From the NCBI GenBank assembly GCA_030037405.1, contig JASHRK010000234.1, positions 1 to 15,366 of the forward strand: a stretch of 15,366 nt of DNA, in the 5' to 3' direction. Shown here one piece after another: positions 1-7,335 of this stretch; position 1 is the first letter of the stretch, and every line of letters begins with the position of its first letter. The notes below the pieces were generated by a model that worked only from the letters and a program-made list of their open reading frames with translations, made no database searches and was not told the origin of the DNA. Position numbers and translations under genes: made by a program. Source of the stretch: Acidimicrobiales bacterium. Lineage in GTDB: Bacteria > Actinomycetota > Acidimicrobiia > Acidimicrobiales > Bog-793.

Positions 1-16
1 TCGCAGTCGATGGGGA

Positions 17-244
17 TCACCGTGCTCGTTTGACGGTCTCAAGATGTTGGGTACGGAGGTCGGGTCCACGCGGCGCAGGCTCCACATCTCCCGCGAGCAC
101 GCCGAAGGACACCTCGATCGCGGCAAGGTCCGCCGCGAGGTCGTTGTCGGCGGCGTCGAGCCCGCGGTCGATCGGGCGCATGAAGGGCGTGACAGTCCCG
201 GCGAGGTATCGCTCGTTGGATACCTGACGCGCTTGCGTGGGCAT
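17..244 (-). CDS. Hypothetical small protein, weak candidate ORF
   Basis: I do not recognise this ORF. From an ATG at 244 it would encode about 75 residues; a second ATG at 181 would give 54. The central part (around DRGLDAADNDLAADLAAIEV) has balanced composition. From the second ATG, G+C is high at codon positions 1 and 3 and low at position 2, the pattern of real genes in high-GC genomes. The last 20 or so codons lose that bias, so the 3' end may be decayed or frameshifted. No Shine-Dalgarno sequence precedes either ATG. The opposite-strand frames here look like shadows, rich in Arg/Ser or Arg/Val/Gly. It could be a small gene or the tail of a broken one. Confidence 0.3.
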   Translation of the reverse strand: MPTQARQVSNERYLAGTVTPFMRPIDRGLDAADNDLAADLAAIEVSFGVLAGDVEPAPRGPDLRTQHLETVKRAR

Positions 245-307
245 ACGGGGCAGGTGGCCGCTGGCGAGAACGTGCGAGTGATCTGTGCGACGTGCCGTTC
301 TGACACG

Positions 308-342
308 CAAAACCCGGCCGCTCCTCGTCCGGGGAGGGGCCG
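308..342 (-). terminator. Candidate intrinsic terminator, minus strand
   Basis: CGGCC at 315-319 pairs with GGCCG at 338-342. An inner CTCC (321-324) pairs with GGAG (333-336), separated from the outer stem by one G/G mismatch. Read on the minus strand the stem is followed directly by GGGTTTTGCG, a short U-run. This fits a rho-independent terminator for minus-strand transcription coming from the tRNA side. The U-run is only four bases, and no gene ends just upstream, so its client is unclear. Confidence 0.4.
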
Positions 343-462
343 AACTCACGTCCGGGGGCTCAGAGCCTCCGGCTACGTACATTTGCCACTTCCGAGGGCT
401 CAACGCTTCCCGCGGTGTTGCGCACGGATGCCCGGCGTGCCCGCGTCGAGAGACCCGCGTCC

Positions 463-492
463 CGGGAGGAACCCCATGAACGGGGACTCCCG
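463..492 (+). repeat. Hairpin enclosing a Shine-Dalgarno and ATG
   Basis: CGGGAG (463-468) pairs with CTCCCG (487-492). After a small internal loop, CCCC (472-475) pairs with GGGG (482-485), leaving the apical loop ATGAAC. A strong ribosome-binding sequence GGAGGA (465-470) sits partly in the stem and the ATG (476-478) in the loop. The ATG opens a 17-codon ORF ending at 529 that resembles nothing known to me. No T-run follows on either strand, so a terminator is unlikely. Confidence 0.4.
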
Positions 493-665
493 CAGACGTG
501 GCTCTGCTGGATGCTTTGATGAAAGTTGACCGCCACCAGCTCGGCTGCCCACAGTCGGCGGCAGTTCGCCACAGACGGCGGATTGCCGAAGTACCTGCCG
601 AACAGCGTCCCACAGTGCACAACAGTCGGAACGCCAGAAACCCTCAATCATCAGTGCGATCGAGC

Positions 666-750
666 ACCAGGCAGCAACCTCGCCGTCTACGAACGCGAGA
701 ACTCCTGGGGCGACCGATTGAAGCCGCCCTCCGATGTCTTGAGACATCAC
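666..750 (-). pseudogene. Possible GNAT acetyltransferase remnant
   Basis: Read on the minus strand from 750, about 28 codons give a segment containing PGVLAFVDGEVAAWCSIAL. This resembles the beta-strand region of many actinobacterial GNAT N-acetyltransferases (a pattern like GVLAYVDGEPVGWCSVAP). The frame then loses any resemblance, and the upstream side runs into the 3' end of the tRNA-Gly gene at 774. The expected N-terminal helices and the acetyl-CoA loop (R/Q-x-x-G-x-G/A) are absent. The match is short and made from memory, so this is a tentative call of a truncated relic. Confidence 0.3.
733..748. repeat. Inverted repeat beside tRNA-Gly
   Basis: GATGTCT (733-739) and AGACATC (742-748) are perfect inverted copies separated by TG. 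The repeat lies 25 bases from the encoded CCA end of the tRNA-Gly. It could be a protein-binding site or a small hairpin. No U-run follows on the minus strand, so it is not a good tRNA terminator. Confidence 0.5.
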
Positions 751-773
751 AGGGGAGCGGATGGATGGATGGT

Positions 774-847
<74 letters not shown>

Positions 848-910
848 TTGCCCCGTCGAGCCTAGTTCCGGATCTGCGGGTTCCTCACGGTCCCGACGAC
901 CCCACGATCC

Positions 911-1729
911 TCACGACCAGGCGAGATGTCTCTCGACGGCAGCGAGCCACTCCGCAGCGTGCGTCAGGTGTGGGCAATGGTACGCCCCGTCGACGATCAC
1001 GAGCTTGCTCCCGTCGATGCTGGCGGCGATCCCCGGTGCCCGAGTGGCGAAGACCGGGTCGCTCGCGCCCGCAAGCACCGTGGTGGGGCATCGGATCTCA
1101 CGAAGGCGGGGGAGGAGCGATCGCCTGCCCATGTCGAGGAGCTCCGATCCGAGCGCCTTCAGAGCGAACGGGTCGAAGGCGGCGTCGAGCTCAGCCTTCG
1201 TTCGCCGCCACTCGACGGGAGTTCGCTCGTCGATGAGGTCGTCCTCCGGTCCCCTCGACCTCGGGACGTCGGGCAGCCCGGAGCTCGGGTCGTAGGTGGC
1301 GAGAAAGGACCGCATGAACTCGGCGTCGCCGGAGCTCTCGTCGATCATGGCGTCGGCGCTCGTGTCCATGAGGATCACGGACCGTACGAGATCAGGGCGG
1401 CAGAGGAGCACATCGAGCACCACTCTCCCGCCCATCGAATGGCCGAGGAGGTCGACGGGGGCGTCGGCGACGTGCTCCAGCCACGCAATAAGGTCTTGGG
1501 CGAGGAGCTCGAGGGAGTAGGCGTCAAGCCGCCCTAGCTTGGCGGAGCGCCCATGTCCCCTGTGGTCGAGAGCGAGAACCTGGCGGTGCTCGGCGAGGGC
1601 GGGCATGGCGAGGAGAAAGTCATGTGACGATCCGGAGAAGCCATGACAAAGCACGAACTGCGCTCCGCGTCCCGTCTCGCCGATCCTGTCCCAGGCGAGC
1701 TTCGCATCGTTGATCTCGGATACCTGCAC
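911..1729 (-). CDS. Alpha/beta hydrolase
   Basis: A 272-residue cytoplasmic alpha/beta-hydrolase-fold protein of normal length, with no signal peptide. The oxyanion-hole HG is at 29-30, followed by the DHRGHG turn at 55-60. The nucleophile elbow GHSMGG is at 96-101 with Ser98. The likely acid is Asp224 in GASDPV, and the likely base is His251 in GAYHCPH. Residues ~125-195 form the variable lid that sets substrate. The family includes esterases, lactonases, C-C hydrolases and haloperoxidase-like enzymes, and the substrate cannot be told from sequence. The start is a GTG with only a weak purine-rich stretch ahead, and no better in-frame start lies nearby. It follows the mannosyltransferase gene by 27 bases on the same strand, so co-transcription is likely. 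Confidence 0.9.
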   Translation of the reverse strand: MQVSEINDAKLAWDRIGETGRGAQFVLCHGFSGSSHDFLLAMPALAEHRQVLALDHRGHGRSAKLGRLDAYSLELLAQDLIAWLEHVADAPVDLLGHSMGGRVVLDVLLCRPDLVRSVILMDTSADAMIDESSGDAEFMRSFLATYDPSSGLPDVPRSRGPEDDLIDERTPVEWRRTKAELDAAFDPFALKALGSELLDMGRRSLLPRLREIRCPTTVLAGASDPVFATRAPGIAASIDGSKLVIVDGAYHCPHLTHAAEWLAAVERHLAWS

Positions 1730-1756
1730 CTGTCTCAGGCTAGACGGTGCCCGAAC

Positions 1757-2932
1757 CTAGGGGTTGAAGAAGACGTAGTTCTGAGGTGTATATATCACCA
1801 AACAAAGACATAGCAGCCCCGCGAAGAGAATTACGAGGGGAATAATCCATCGCCGGGAGAGAAATGCACCGAGAGCGAGGACACAAGGAAACATGGCGTA
1901 GATCATGCGGGGTGTGAGCCAGGTGCCCGTGTCAAACAGGATTGTAGCAAGGACAACCAGACAGAAGATGACCCATTCCGAGGGTGCGCGCAACTTGAGA
2001 AGGGCGACGAATCCTGCGATCAGCCCGAGACAGCATACCGCTGCTACTATGCTCGACTCAACCGTGACATGAAATATCCAAAACATGCCTCGGCGGAGCG
2101 ATACACCGACGTGTGAGTGCCAGTCGATGCTCTCGACTCGAAACCATATGAGCGGCGAGCCTGTGTGCATCCACAGGAAGCTGAAGTATCCCGCGATGCC
2201 AGTGAGGCAAAGCACCAGGGTCAGAGTCGCTCGCGGTTGCCGTTGCACGACCACCGTCCAGAGGGCGATAGCCAGGAGAGGAACGACGACGAGCGAGAAT
2301 GTCGCGGTCGCCAGGCCTGCTGCAAGGCCTGCTGTCAAGAACCGTCGGCGCCTCAACTCGAGAAGAGAGGCGGCAGCGAACGCCAGACCAAGAGGGTCGG
2401 CGTACGGTAGCCCTGCAACAACGGAACCCGGGAACACAGCAAGTAGCACCGCCGCCTGAACTGCTCGCTCATATTCCCACAAGGAGCTGGCAAGCCTCGC
2501 TCCGAAGGAGACGAGAAGGGCTCCGCCGACCCAGCTCAATACGATGGCAGCAGATTCCAGTGAGAGGGGTGTGATTCGGTGCAGGACTTTCGTAAGAAGA
2601 GGGTAGAGTGGAAAGAAGGCATCCGATCTCGCCCGATGCGGAGCGGAGCTGGATCGGTAGCCGCGATCGGCAATAGCGAGGTACCAGCGCGCATCCCAGG
2701 GGCGTAGGACGACGCTCCAGCCCAAATGATCGACGGCTGCTATGATCCGCGATGTTGCGAGCAGCAGAACTCGAGTTATTATGTATGCCGTCAGGCCGAC
2801 CTTTGTCACTCTACCCGTCGACGGTGGGCGGGCCGGTGTCCGCGACGTGATGAGTGCCGTAGGGCGATCAGTAGCCAGCGCTATTGCGGTGTCGCCTACA
2901 TTGCTCGGGGCTGTCTGCTGGTGCAGGGCCAT
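1757..2932 (-). CDS. PIG-V-like mannosyltransferase, membrane protein
   Basis: A 391-residue integral membrane protein with a ~45-residue polar N-terminus and roughly nine to ten hydrophobic segments. The first luminal loop carries WDARWY (79-84) with Asp80, then GY (91-92) and FFPLYPLL (106-113). A further FPGS...LPYADP (167-180) and a C-terminal LTPR...MFP follow. This order matches the PIG-V/GT76-type GT-C mannosyltransferases, which use a lipid-phosphate mannose donor outside the membrane with the early Asp as catalytic residue. In actinobacteria such enzymes extend cell-wall glycans or mannosylate proteins, but the acceptor here is unknown. The motif reads YADP where YSES is more usual. 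The ATG at 2932 has no good Shine-Dalgarno. The gene faces away from the response regulator across a 278-base gap. Confidence 0.8.
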   Translation of the reverse strand: MALHQQTAPSNVGDTAIALATDRPTALITSRTPARPPSTGRVTKVGLTAYIITRVLLLATSRIIAAVDHLGWSVVLRPWDARWYLAIADRGYRSSSAPHRARSDAFFPLYPLLTKVLHRITPLSLESAAIVLSWVGGALLVSFGARLASSLWEYERAVQAAVLLAVFPGSVVAGLPYADPLGLAFAAASLLELRRRRFLTAGLAAGLATATFSLVVVPLLAIALWTVVVQRQPRATLTLVLCLTGIAGYFSFLWMHTGSPLIWFRVESIDWHSHVGVSLRRGMFWIFHVTVESSIVAAVCCLGLIAGFVALLKLRAPSEWVIFCLVVLATILFDTGTWLTPRMIYAMFPCVLALGAFLSRRWIIPLVILFAGLLCLCLVIYTPQNYVFFNP

Positions 2933-3210
2933 GACGACCGGGTCAAGGAATACGGCGGGGCGACATAGGTGGCTGTTGTGCTACACCCCTGCAGTGGTCC
3001 GGGAGGCTCGTTTCTGGCAAAGATTCGCCCAAGATCTCCCCTCTGCCAATGACTGCGGGCTCGCGGTGGCAGGTCTGTGGACGAGAAGTGCCCAGGTCAC
3101 CCTTCACAAGCCGGTCGCAGTGAGATGCCGGCAGGAGGCGCGCGCCACCCACGGACCCTCAGAGTTTGCTTAGAGTCGGCAGGAACGAAACCGCGAAGGG
3201 AGCGCACGGC
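2933..3210. promoter_or_regulatory. Divergent intergenic region
   Basis: This 278-base gap between the mannosyltransferase (minus) and the response regulator (plus) must hold promoters for both. A TAGAGT at 3171-3176 is the best -10-like element for the regulator, but no matching -35 was found. A perfect 10-base palindrome, GGCGCGCGCC, lies at 3137-3146. A Shine-Dalgarno GAAGGGAG at 3195-3202 belongs to the response regulator. No convincing gene was seen here. Confidence 0.4.
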
Positions 3211-3873
3211 ATGCGGCTTCTCGTGGTCGAGGACGACGACAGGATCGCGATACCTCTGACTGACGGGCTCCGACGAGAGGGCTACGAGATCGAGCGGGTG
3301 GTCACGGCGGGGGACGCTCTTGCCGCTGCGCCGGCGGACCTGGTCCTGCTCGACCTCGGTCTTCCCGATCGGGACGGTCAGGAGCTCTTCCGCGACCTTC
3401 GTGTCGCTTCCACCGTGCCGATCATCGTGATCACCGCGCGGGGAAGCGAGCGGGACAGGGTGACCGGACTCAACCTCGGTGCCGACGACTACGTCGTGAA
3501 GCCGTTCGGGTTCCAGGAGCTCGTGGCGAGGATCAAGGCGGTCCTCCGGCGTAGCGGACCGCGGCCACACGATGCCGCGTCGGTGCTGAGGATCAGGGTG
3601 CTCGAGATCGACCGGCGCACACGACTCGTGCGCTCGCACGGGGCGGCGCTCGCCCTCACGCCCAAGGAGTACGCCATCCTCGACTACCTGGCGCGCGACC
3701 CCGGGGCTGTCGTCACGCGCCAGGAGCTGCTCGAGAAGGTGTGGGGGCCGCATTGGTACGGCACCACCAAGATGATCGACGTGCACGTGGCTTCTCTCCG
3801 CAAGAAGGTGGGTGATCCCGAGCTCATCGAGACGGTGAGAGGCATAGGGTTCAGATTGGTGGCCGGGGAGTGA
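3211..3873 (+). CDS. OmpR/PhoB-family response regulator
   Basis: A 220-residue DNA-binding response regulator of typical length. The receiver domain (1-115) has the acidic cluster EDDD at 7-10, phospho-acceptor Asp48 in LVLLDLGLP, Thr75 in ITA and Lys97 in KPF. The winged-helix domain (~125-217) includes LTPKEYAILDYL, the recognition-helix region MIDVHVASLRKKV and the wing TVRGIGFRL. The ATG at 3211 is chosen because GAAGGGAG lies eight bases upstream and the protein then begins directly with the receiver strand MRLLVVEDD. A longer reading from 3166 would add only unrelated residues. The stop overlaps the kinase start by four bases (GTGA), so the pair is translated together. The likely job is transcription control in response to the partner kinase; the target genes are unknown. 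Confidence 0.96.
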   Translation: MRLLVVEDDDRIAIPLTDGLRREGYEIERVVTAGDALAAAPADLVLLDLGLPDRDGQELFRDLRVASTVPIIVITARGSERDRVTGLNLGADDYVVKPFGFQELVARIKAVLRRSGPRPHDAASVLRIRVLEIDRRTRLVRSHGAALALTPKEYAILDYLARDPGAVVTRQELLEKVWGPHWYGTTKMIDVHVASLRKKVGDPELIETVRGIGFRLVAGE

Positions 3874-5261
3874 GGGCCCGACTGCTGGCCGGGTTCCTCG
3901 TCTTCGCCGTCGCGGTCACCGCCTGCCTCGAGATACCGCTCGGCATCAGCATGCAGGCACATCAGCGTGCCGCGGTCTTGCACGGTCTCGAGCGAGACGG
4001 TGCCTCGCTCTCGGTGCTCCTTGCCGACGCCCTCGACCACGGAGAGCGCAACCGTGCCGCCGAGCTTGCCGCGCGGTACGCCCGCGCGACCGGCCGGGAC
4101 GTGGCGGTCATCCGCGCCGGCCGGGTGTTCGTGGCGAGCGGTTTCGCCGCTCGCCACGAGGCGACCGATTCAGCCCTCCGGCTCGTGCTGGAGGTGGCAC
4201 GCCTGCGTCGGGTCTCGGGTGAGACCTCGGCGCGCGGCTCCGCAGGCTCACAGTTCTACGTAGCGCTACCGCTTCCGCGATATGGCGGTACGCACGGACG
4301 TATCGCCGATGCCCGCGTGCTTCTCATGACGCTTCCGGCGAGCTTCATCGGAACGGAGATCCGCAAGGACTGGCTCCTTCTTGCGCTGTTCGGACTTGGT
4401 GTGCTGATCGTGGCCACGGCGCTCGGGCTCGTCATCTCGGGGTCGCTCATCCGTCCTCTAAGGCGGATCGAGTCGGCCGTCTACGACATCGGCGGCGGAT
4501 CGCTCCACAGCCGAGCTCCGACCGACAACGGGCCGCCCGAGCTCCGTCGCCTTGCTCGAACCGTCAACTCGACAGCCGCAAGGCTGACCGGGCTCCTCGA
4601 AGCCCAGCAGAGCTTCGTCGCCGATGCCTCGCATCAGCTGCGGACTCCCCTCACGGCCCTCAAGCTGCGCCTCGAGAACCTCGAGCGCAGCAACGGGCGG
4701 GACGAGGCCGCGGACCTCGCCTCAGCACTCGGCGAGGTGTCCCGGCTCTGCCGCGTCGTGGAAGCGCTCCTCGCCCTCGCCCGGAGCGAAGGCGAGCACC
4801 CTGTGCTCGTTGCCATCGACGTCGGAGCCGTGGTGCAAGAACGGCTCCACGCTTGGGAGCCCTTTGCCGAGGAGCAGCACCTGACCCTGACGGCATCTGT
4901 CCGGCCGGAGTGGAGCGCACTCAAGGTCCTAGCCTCCCCCGAGGCACTCGAGCAGGTCTTGGACAACCTCCTCGCCAACGCTTTCGAGGCGACCCCTCAG
5001 GGCGGAGCGGTCCAGATCCTCGCCCAGCCCGCGGACCAGTTCGTCGAGATCCACGTCCTCGACTCCGGTCCGGGCCTGGAGGCTATCGAGCGCGAGCGCG
5101 CATTCGACCGCTTCTGGCGCGGGCGCACTGCCGGGCCGGACGGCTCTGGGCTTGGTCTTGCCATCGTCGATCAGCTCGTGCGTCTGTCGGGGGGGTCTGC
5201 CGAGCTGCGAGAGGCTGCGGGCGGCGGACTCGACGCCATGGTCCGCCTACCGACCGCCTGA
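3870..5261 (+). CDS. Sensor histidine kinase
   Basis: A 463-residue membrane kinase. TM1 is at ~5-27, an extracytoplasmic sensor region at ~28-166 and TM2 at ~168-191. The HAMP linker spans ~190-242. The HisKA domain carries DASHQLRTP with phospho-His255. The ATPase domain has the N box DNLLANAFEA (Asn370), the G1 box DSGPGL (398-403), the F box FDRFWRG and the G2 box GSGLGLAIV (425-433). All catalytic motifs are present. The kinase should autophosphorylate and pass phosphate to Asp48 of the upstream regulator. The sensor region resembles no named domain that I recognise. Start GTG at 3870 overlaps the regulator stop. The envelope-related neighbours suggest, without proving, an envelope signal. 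Confidence 0.95.
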   Translation: MRARLLAGFLVFAVAVTACLEIPLGISMQAHQRAAVLHGLERDGASLSVLLADALDHGERNRAAELAARYARATGRDVAVIRAGRVFVASGFAARHEATDSALRLVLEVARLRRVSGETSARGSAGSQFYVALPLPRYGGTHGRIADARVLLMTLPASFIGTEIRKDWLLLALFGLGVLIVATALGLVISGSLIRPLRRIESAVYDIGGGSLHSRAPTDNGPPELRRLARTVNSTAARLTGLLEAQQSFVADASHQLRTPLTALKLRLENLERSNGRDEAADLASALGEVSRLCRVVEALLALARSEGEHPVLVAIDVGAVVQERLHAWEPFAEEQHLTLTASVRPEWSALKVLASPEALEQVLDNLLANAFEATPQGGAVQILAQPADQFVEIHVLDSGPGLEAIERERAFDRFWRGRTAGPDGSGLGLAIVDQLVRLSGGSAELREAAGGGLDAMVRLPTA

Positions 5262-5423
5262 CCAGCACGCGTCAACGTCACAATCTTGACAGTATCTTTA
5301 CCGACTCTGCCCACGCTAGCTCCTGGTGTGGTGCGACACTTCGCTGTGACAATCTCGAAACCTATGGGACCTGGCAGCGAGCCGCTGATGGGTACCTAAC
5401 GGAGGATGGAGGAGCAGAGTCAT
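5262..5423 (+). promoter_or_regulatory. Leader region with TTGACA
   Basis: The 162-base gap between the kinase and the secreted-protein gene contains a perfect -35-like TTGACA at 5286-5291. No good -10 box stands at 16 to 18 bases from it, so the promoter call is weak. GTCAA and TTGAC form a short inverted repeat around it. A strong GGAGGAG at 5408-5414, with nine bases to the ATG at 5424, is the ribosome-binding site for the next gene. Confidence 0.3.
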
Positions 5424-5756
5424 ATGCGCAGATATCTTGGCAAGGGTGCGGTGGCAGTAGCAATGACCGCGGGCTCGCTCGGTATCTTTGCCGGAGTGGC
5501 AGTTTCATCGGCAGGCGCCGCCGCTCGAGTGCCGGCTGTGGTAGCCAAGACTTCGACATGGACTGGAACAGTCGACACCGTCGACTCGAAGAAGGACACC
5601 TTCACGATGACTGTGGCGAAGAAGTACCGGGTCGACTACAGCTCGTCAACTAAGTGGACAAAGGGAAGCGCCACAGATCTCAAGAAGGGTGCCAAGGCGA
5701 CCGTCACGGGCACATTGAGCAAGGTGACGATCAAAGCAACCAGCATCAGTATCTGA
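5424..5756 (+). CDS. Small secreted protein, DUF5666-like
   Basis: A 110-residue protein with a clear N-terminal signal. MRRYLGKG is followed by a hydrophobic core (~9-28) and an Ala/Ser-rich cleavage zone near SSAGAAA (28-34). The mature part has a beta-rich repeat of short strands. WTGTVDTVDSKKDTFTMTV is followed by a Val-Asp-Tyr strand, a Ser/Thr-Lys loop with a SATDLKKG turn, and ATVTGTL...IKATSI. This order closely resembles DUF5666-type single-domain secreted OB-like proteins of unknown function. It is rich in Lys and Thr. The ATG at 5424 is preferred over one at 5406 because GGAGGAG sits nine bases ahead and the signal peptide then begins immediately. Its place just after the two-component pair may mean co-regulation. 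Confidence 0.75.
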   Translation: MRRYLGKGAVAVAMTAGSLGIFAGVAVSSAGAAARVPAVVAKTSTWTGTVDTVDSKKDTFTMTVAKKYRVDYSSSTKWTKGSATDLKKGAKATVTGTLSKVTIKATSISI

Positions 5757-5797
5757 GAACGCACATCCGAACCCTTGCTCGTCGGCATCGTGCCTGC

Positions 5798-5819
5798 AAG
5801 GAGATGCTACCGTCTCCTT
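5798..5819. terminator. Inverted repeat between convergent genes
   Basis: AAGGAGA (5798-5804) and TCTCCTT (5813-5819) are perfect inverted copies around an eight-base loop. They lie between the convergent ends of the secreted-protein gene (5756) and the membrane-protein gene, whose stop falls inside the loop. No U-run follows and the stem is only moderately GC-rich, so this is a weak bidirectional terminator candidate. Confidence 0.25.
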
Positions 5820-7189
5820 AGGATCATCTTCCAGCCTGGCGGGTCGATGTTGAAGACGAAGAGCTGTCCAGGAGGAGCCGCGTCGAACGCCGTCACTTCG
5901 GCGCCCCAGTTGATGTGGGGTAGAGGCGGGTAGCGCCAGTCTTCCCTTACGGCGAACGACCCCGCTGTGACGAGGAGCAAGAGTCCTACCACGACGCTCT
6001 TCCGGGACTGAGAGCGGCTCGCCAGCCACACGATGTCGACGAGCAGGGCAAGGGTGGCGAAAAACCAGTAGCGAATCTCAGGCGCAGAGGCGAGGACGAA
6101 CCACTGCGGCTTCGTGATGCTGGCGACAGGGGTGAGCATCGAAGCGGCAAGCACCATGCCGGCGAAGATGTTGAACAGGCGAAGCTCGAGCGTCCCGGTG
6201 ACCATCGCGGCGGCGACGAGAGCCGTTCCGGCACAGAGGAGCAACACCGAGATCGGCAGCATCTCGTGGGACAGCACGGTCGAGAGGGTGCTTCGCCCGA
6301 GAAGGGATCCACCCACGACCTGACCACCGAGGATCTCGACGAATCTCGGTATGGTTGCACCCAGGCCGCCGTAACGGCCCCGATCCGAGGTTGCCAGCTC
6401 TGTCAACTGTATCGCTGCTGTCACGCAGATGCCTATGAGCAGCCATATCGTCCACCTTTTGCGTCGAGCGAGGTACATGACGACCGCTATCGGCAACAAG
6501 GCTATGCAGAAGGGCCCTGTCAGCCCCGAGATTGCGATGATGGCAAGATCGTAGGCCCGCCACCACCAGGTGGTAGCGGGAGTGGCGAGCACCACGAGCA
6601 CAGCGAGAAGCGCGAGATGCCACTGGGCGTTCGTCAGATTGGCGTTGACTTCCCGGGAGTTCGGCAACGCGAGATAGATCACCGCCAACAGCAGGCGAAT
6701 GCTACGCCGCGGAACTGCTGTAGCCATGCGACGGCTGATGATGAATGCTGCCGGAAGAACTTGAACAAACACTGCGGCCACTACGAAGAACTTCGGCAGG
6801 TGCTCGAGCGGAACGAGCAGGCCTACGTCAGCTATCAAGCGGGGAAACGTCTGCAGGTAGCCGGTATGTGGAACGTCTAACGGGTGGAGCCAACCGTGGT
6901 TGTAGGCATCACTGAACCAGACCTGACCGTCTTCGGCGTACAACTCCGGGCGAAGCAAAGCTTCCGGGCTGCGGGCAAGACAGGTCAGACCACCGAGGAG
7001 AAGCAACAGTGGTGGCAGCAGCCGGTCCTGCCACTTCTGTGCGGGTGAGCTTAGCTCTTGCTCGGGCGTGCCATCACTGTCTCGTTCTGTAGGCACGGTA
7101 CCCAATGACCCGGCACTCCCACCCCAATGTGACTGGCGGAGATCGACGAATGAGCTGACGCAGACGTGCGTGTCTTTACCCTCGGCCAC
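5807..7189 (-). CDS. Polytopic membrane protein, possibly GT-C-like
   Basis: A 460-residue protein with a ~55-residue polar N-terminus and about ten to eleven hydrophobic segments from ~57 to ~405, then a short soluble tail. The loop after the first membrane span carries PELYAEDGQVWFSDAY (81-96) and later HTGYLQTFPRLIA (108-120). Acidic residues in the first external loop followed by GY and PR motifs recall GT-C glycosyltransferases and related uncharacterised bacterial membrane proteins. I cannot name a donor or acceptor. The start is uncertain: GTG at 7189 gives the longest frame, and an in-frame GTG at 7096 would begin nearer the first span. No strong Shine-Dalgarno marks either. It may take part in cell-surface glycan assembly, like the mannosyltransferase upstream. 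Confidence 0.7.
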   Translation of the reverse strand: MAEGKDTHVCVSSFVDLRQSHWGGSAGSLGTVPTERDSDGTPEQELSSPAQKWQDRLLPPLLLLLGGLTCLARSPEALLRPELYAEDGQVWFSDAYNHGWLHPLDVPHTGYLQTFPRLIADVGLLVPLEHLPKFFVVAAVFVQVLPAAFIISRRMATAVPRRSIRLLLAVIYLALPNSREVNANLTNAQWHLALLAVLVVLATPATTWWWRAYDLAIIAISGLTGPFCIALLPIAVVMYLARRKRWTIWLLIGICVTAAIQLTELATSDRGRYGGLGATIPRFVEILGGQVVGGSLLGRSTLSTVLSHEMLPISVLLLCAGTALVAAAMVTGTLELRLFNIFAGMVLAASMLTPVASITKPQWFVLASAPEIRYWFFATLALLVDIVWLASRSQSRKSVVVGLLLLVTAGSFAVREDWRYPPLPHINWGAEVTAFDAAPPGQLFVFNIDPPGWKMILRRR

Positions 7190-7248
7190 CTGACGCGGCG
7201 CGTGATGACGAGGCTCTCTGAGTGTTGCATCGTGAGGTCAAGCTGGGA

Positions 7249-7272
7249 GCGCAATACGGGTAAAGATTGCGC
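7249..7272. promoter_or_regulatory. Inverted repeat upstream of membrane protein
   Basis: GCGCAAT (7249-7255) and ATTGCGC (7266-7272) are perfect inverted copies with a ten-base spacer. They lie about 60 bases upstream of the GTG at 7189. The left half continues as GCGCAATACG, which also occurs inside the inverted repeat at the IclR gene start (10919-10928). It looks like an operator for a dimeric regulator, but no regulator is assigned. Confidence 0.4.
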
Positions 7273-7335
7273 AAAGACTCGTGCCGTCCCCGGCGGTGCT
7301 GGCTGGCCCGTGGCGCCGATCGAGGGATGCCTCTC

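Larger units (their letters stand above)
245..773. other. Gene-poor stretch with several inverted repeats
   Basis: No convincing intact gene was found in these roughly 530 bases. The stretch holds hairpin-forming repeats at 315-342, 352-372, 463-492 and 733-748, a short GGAT microsatellite at 759-772 and a possible acetyltransferase remnant at 666-750. Base composition is less strongly GC-skewed by codon position than in the genes to the right. The long open frames on both strands have low-complexity Arg/Ser-rich translations and are probably not real. Confidence 0.6.

Noticed and set aside
5286..5320. Complete sigma-70 promoter before the secreted-protein gene
   Set aside because: TTGACA is perfect but no -10 box stands at 16 to 18 bases, so only the -35-like element was reported.
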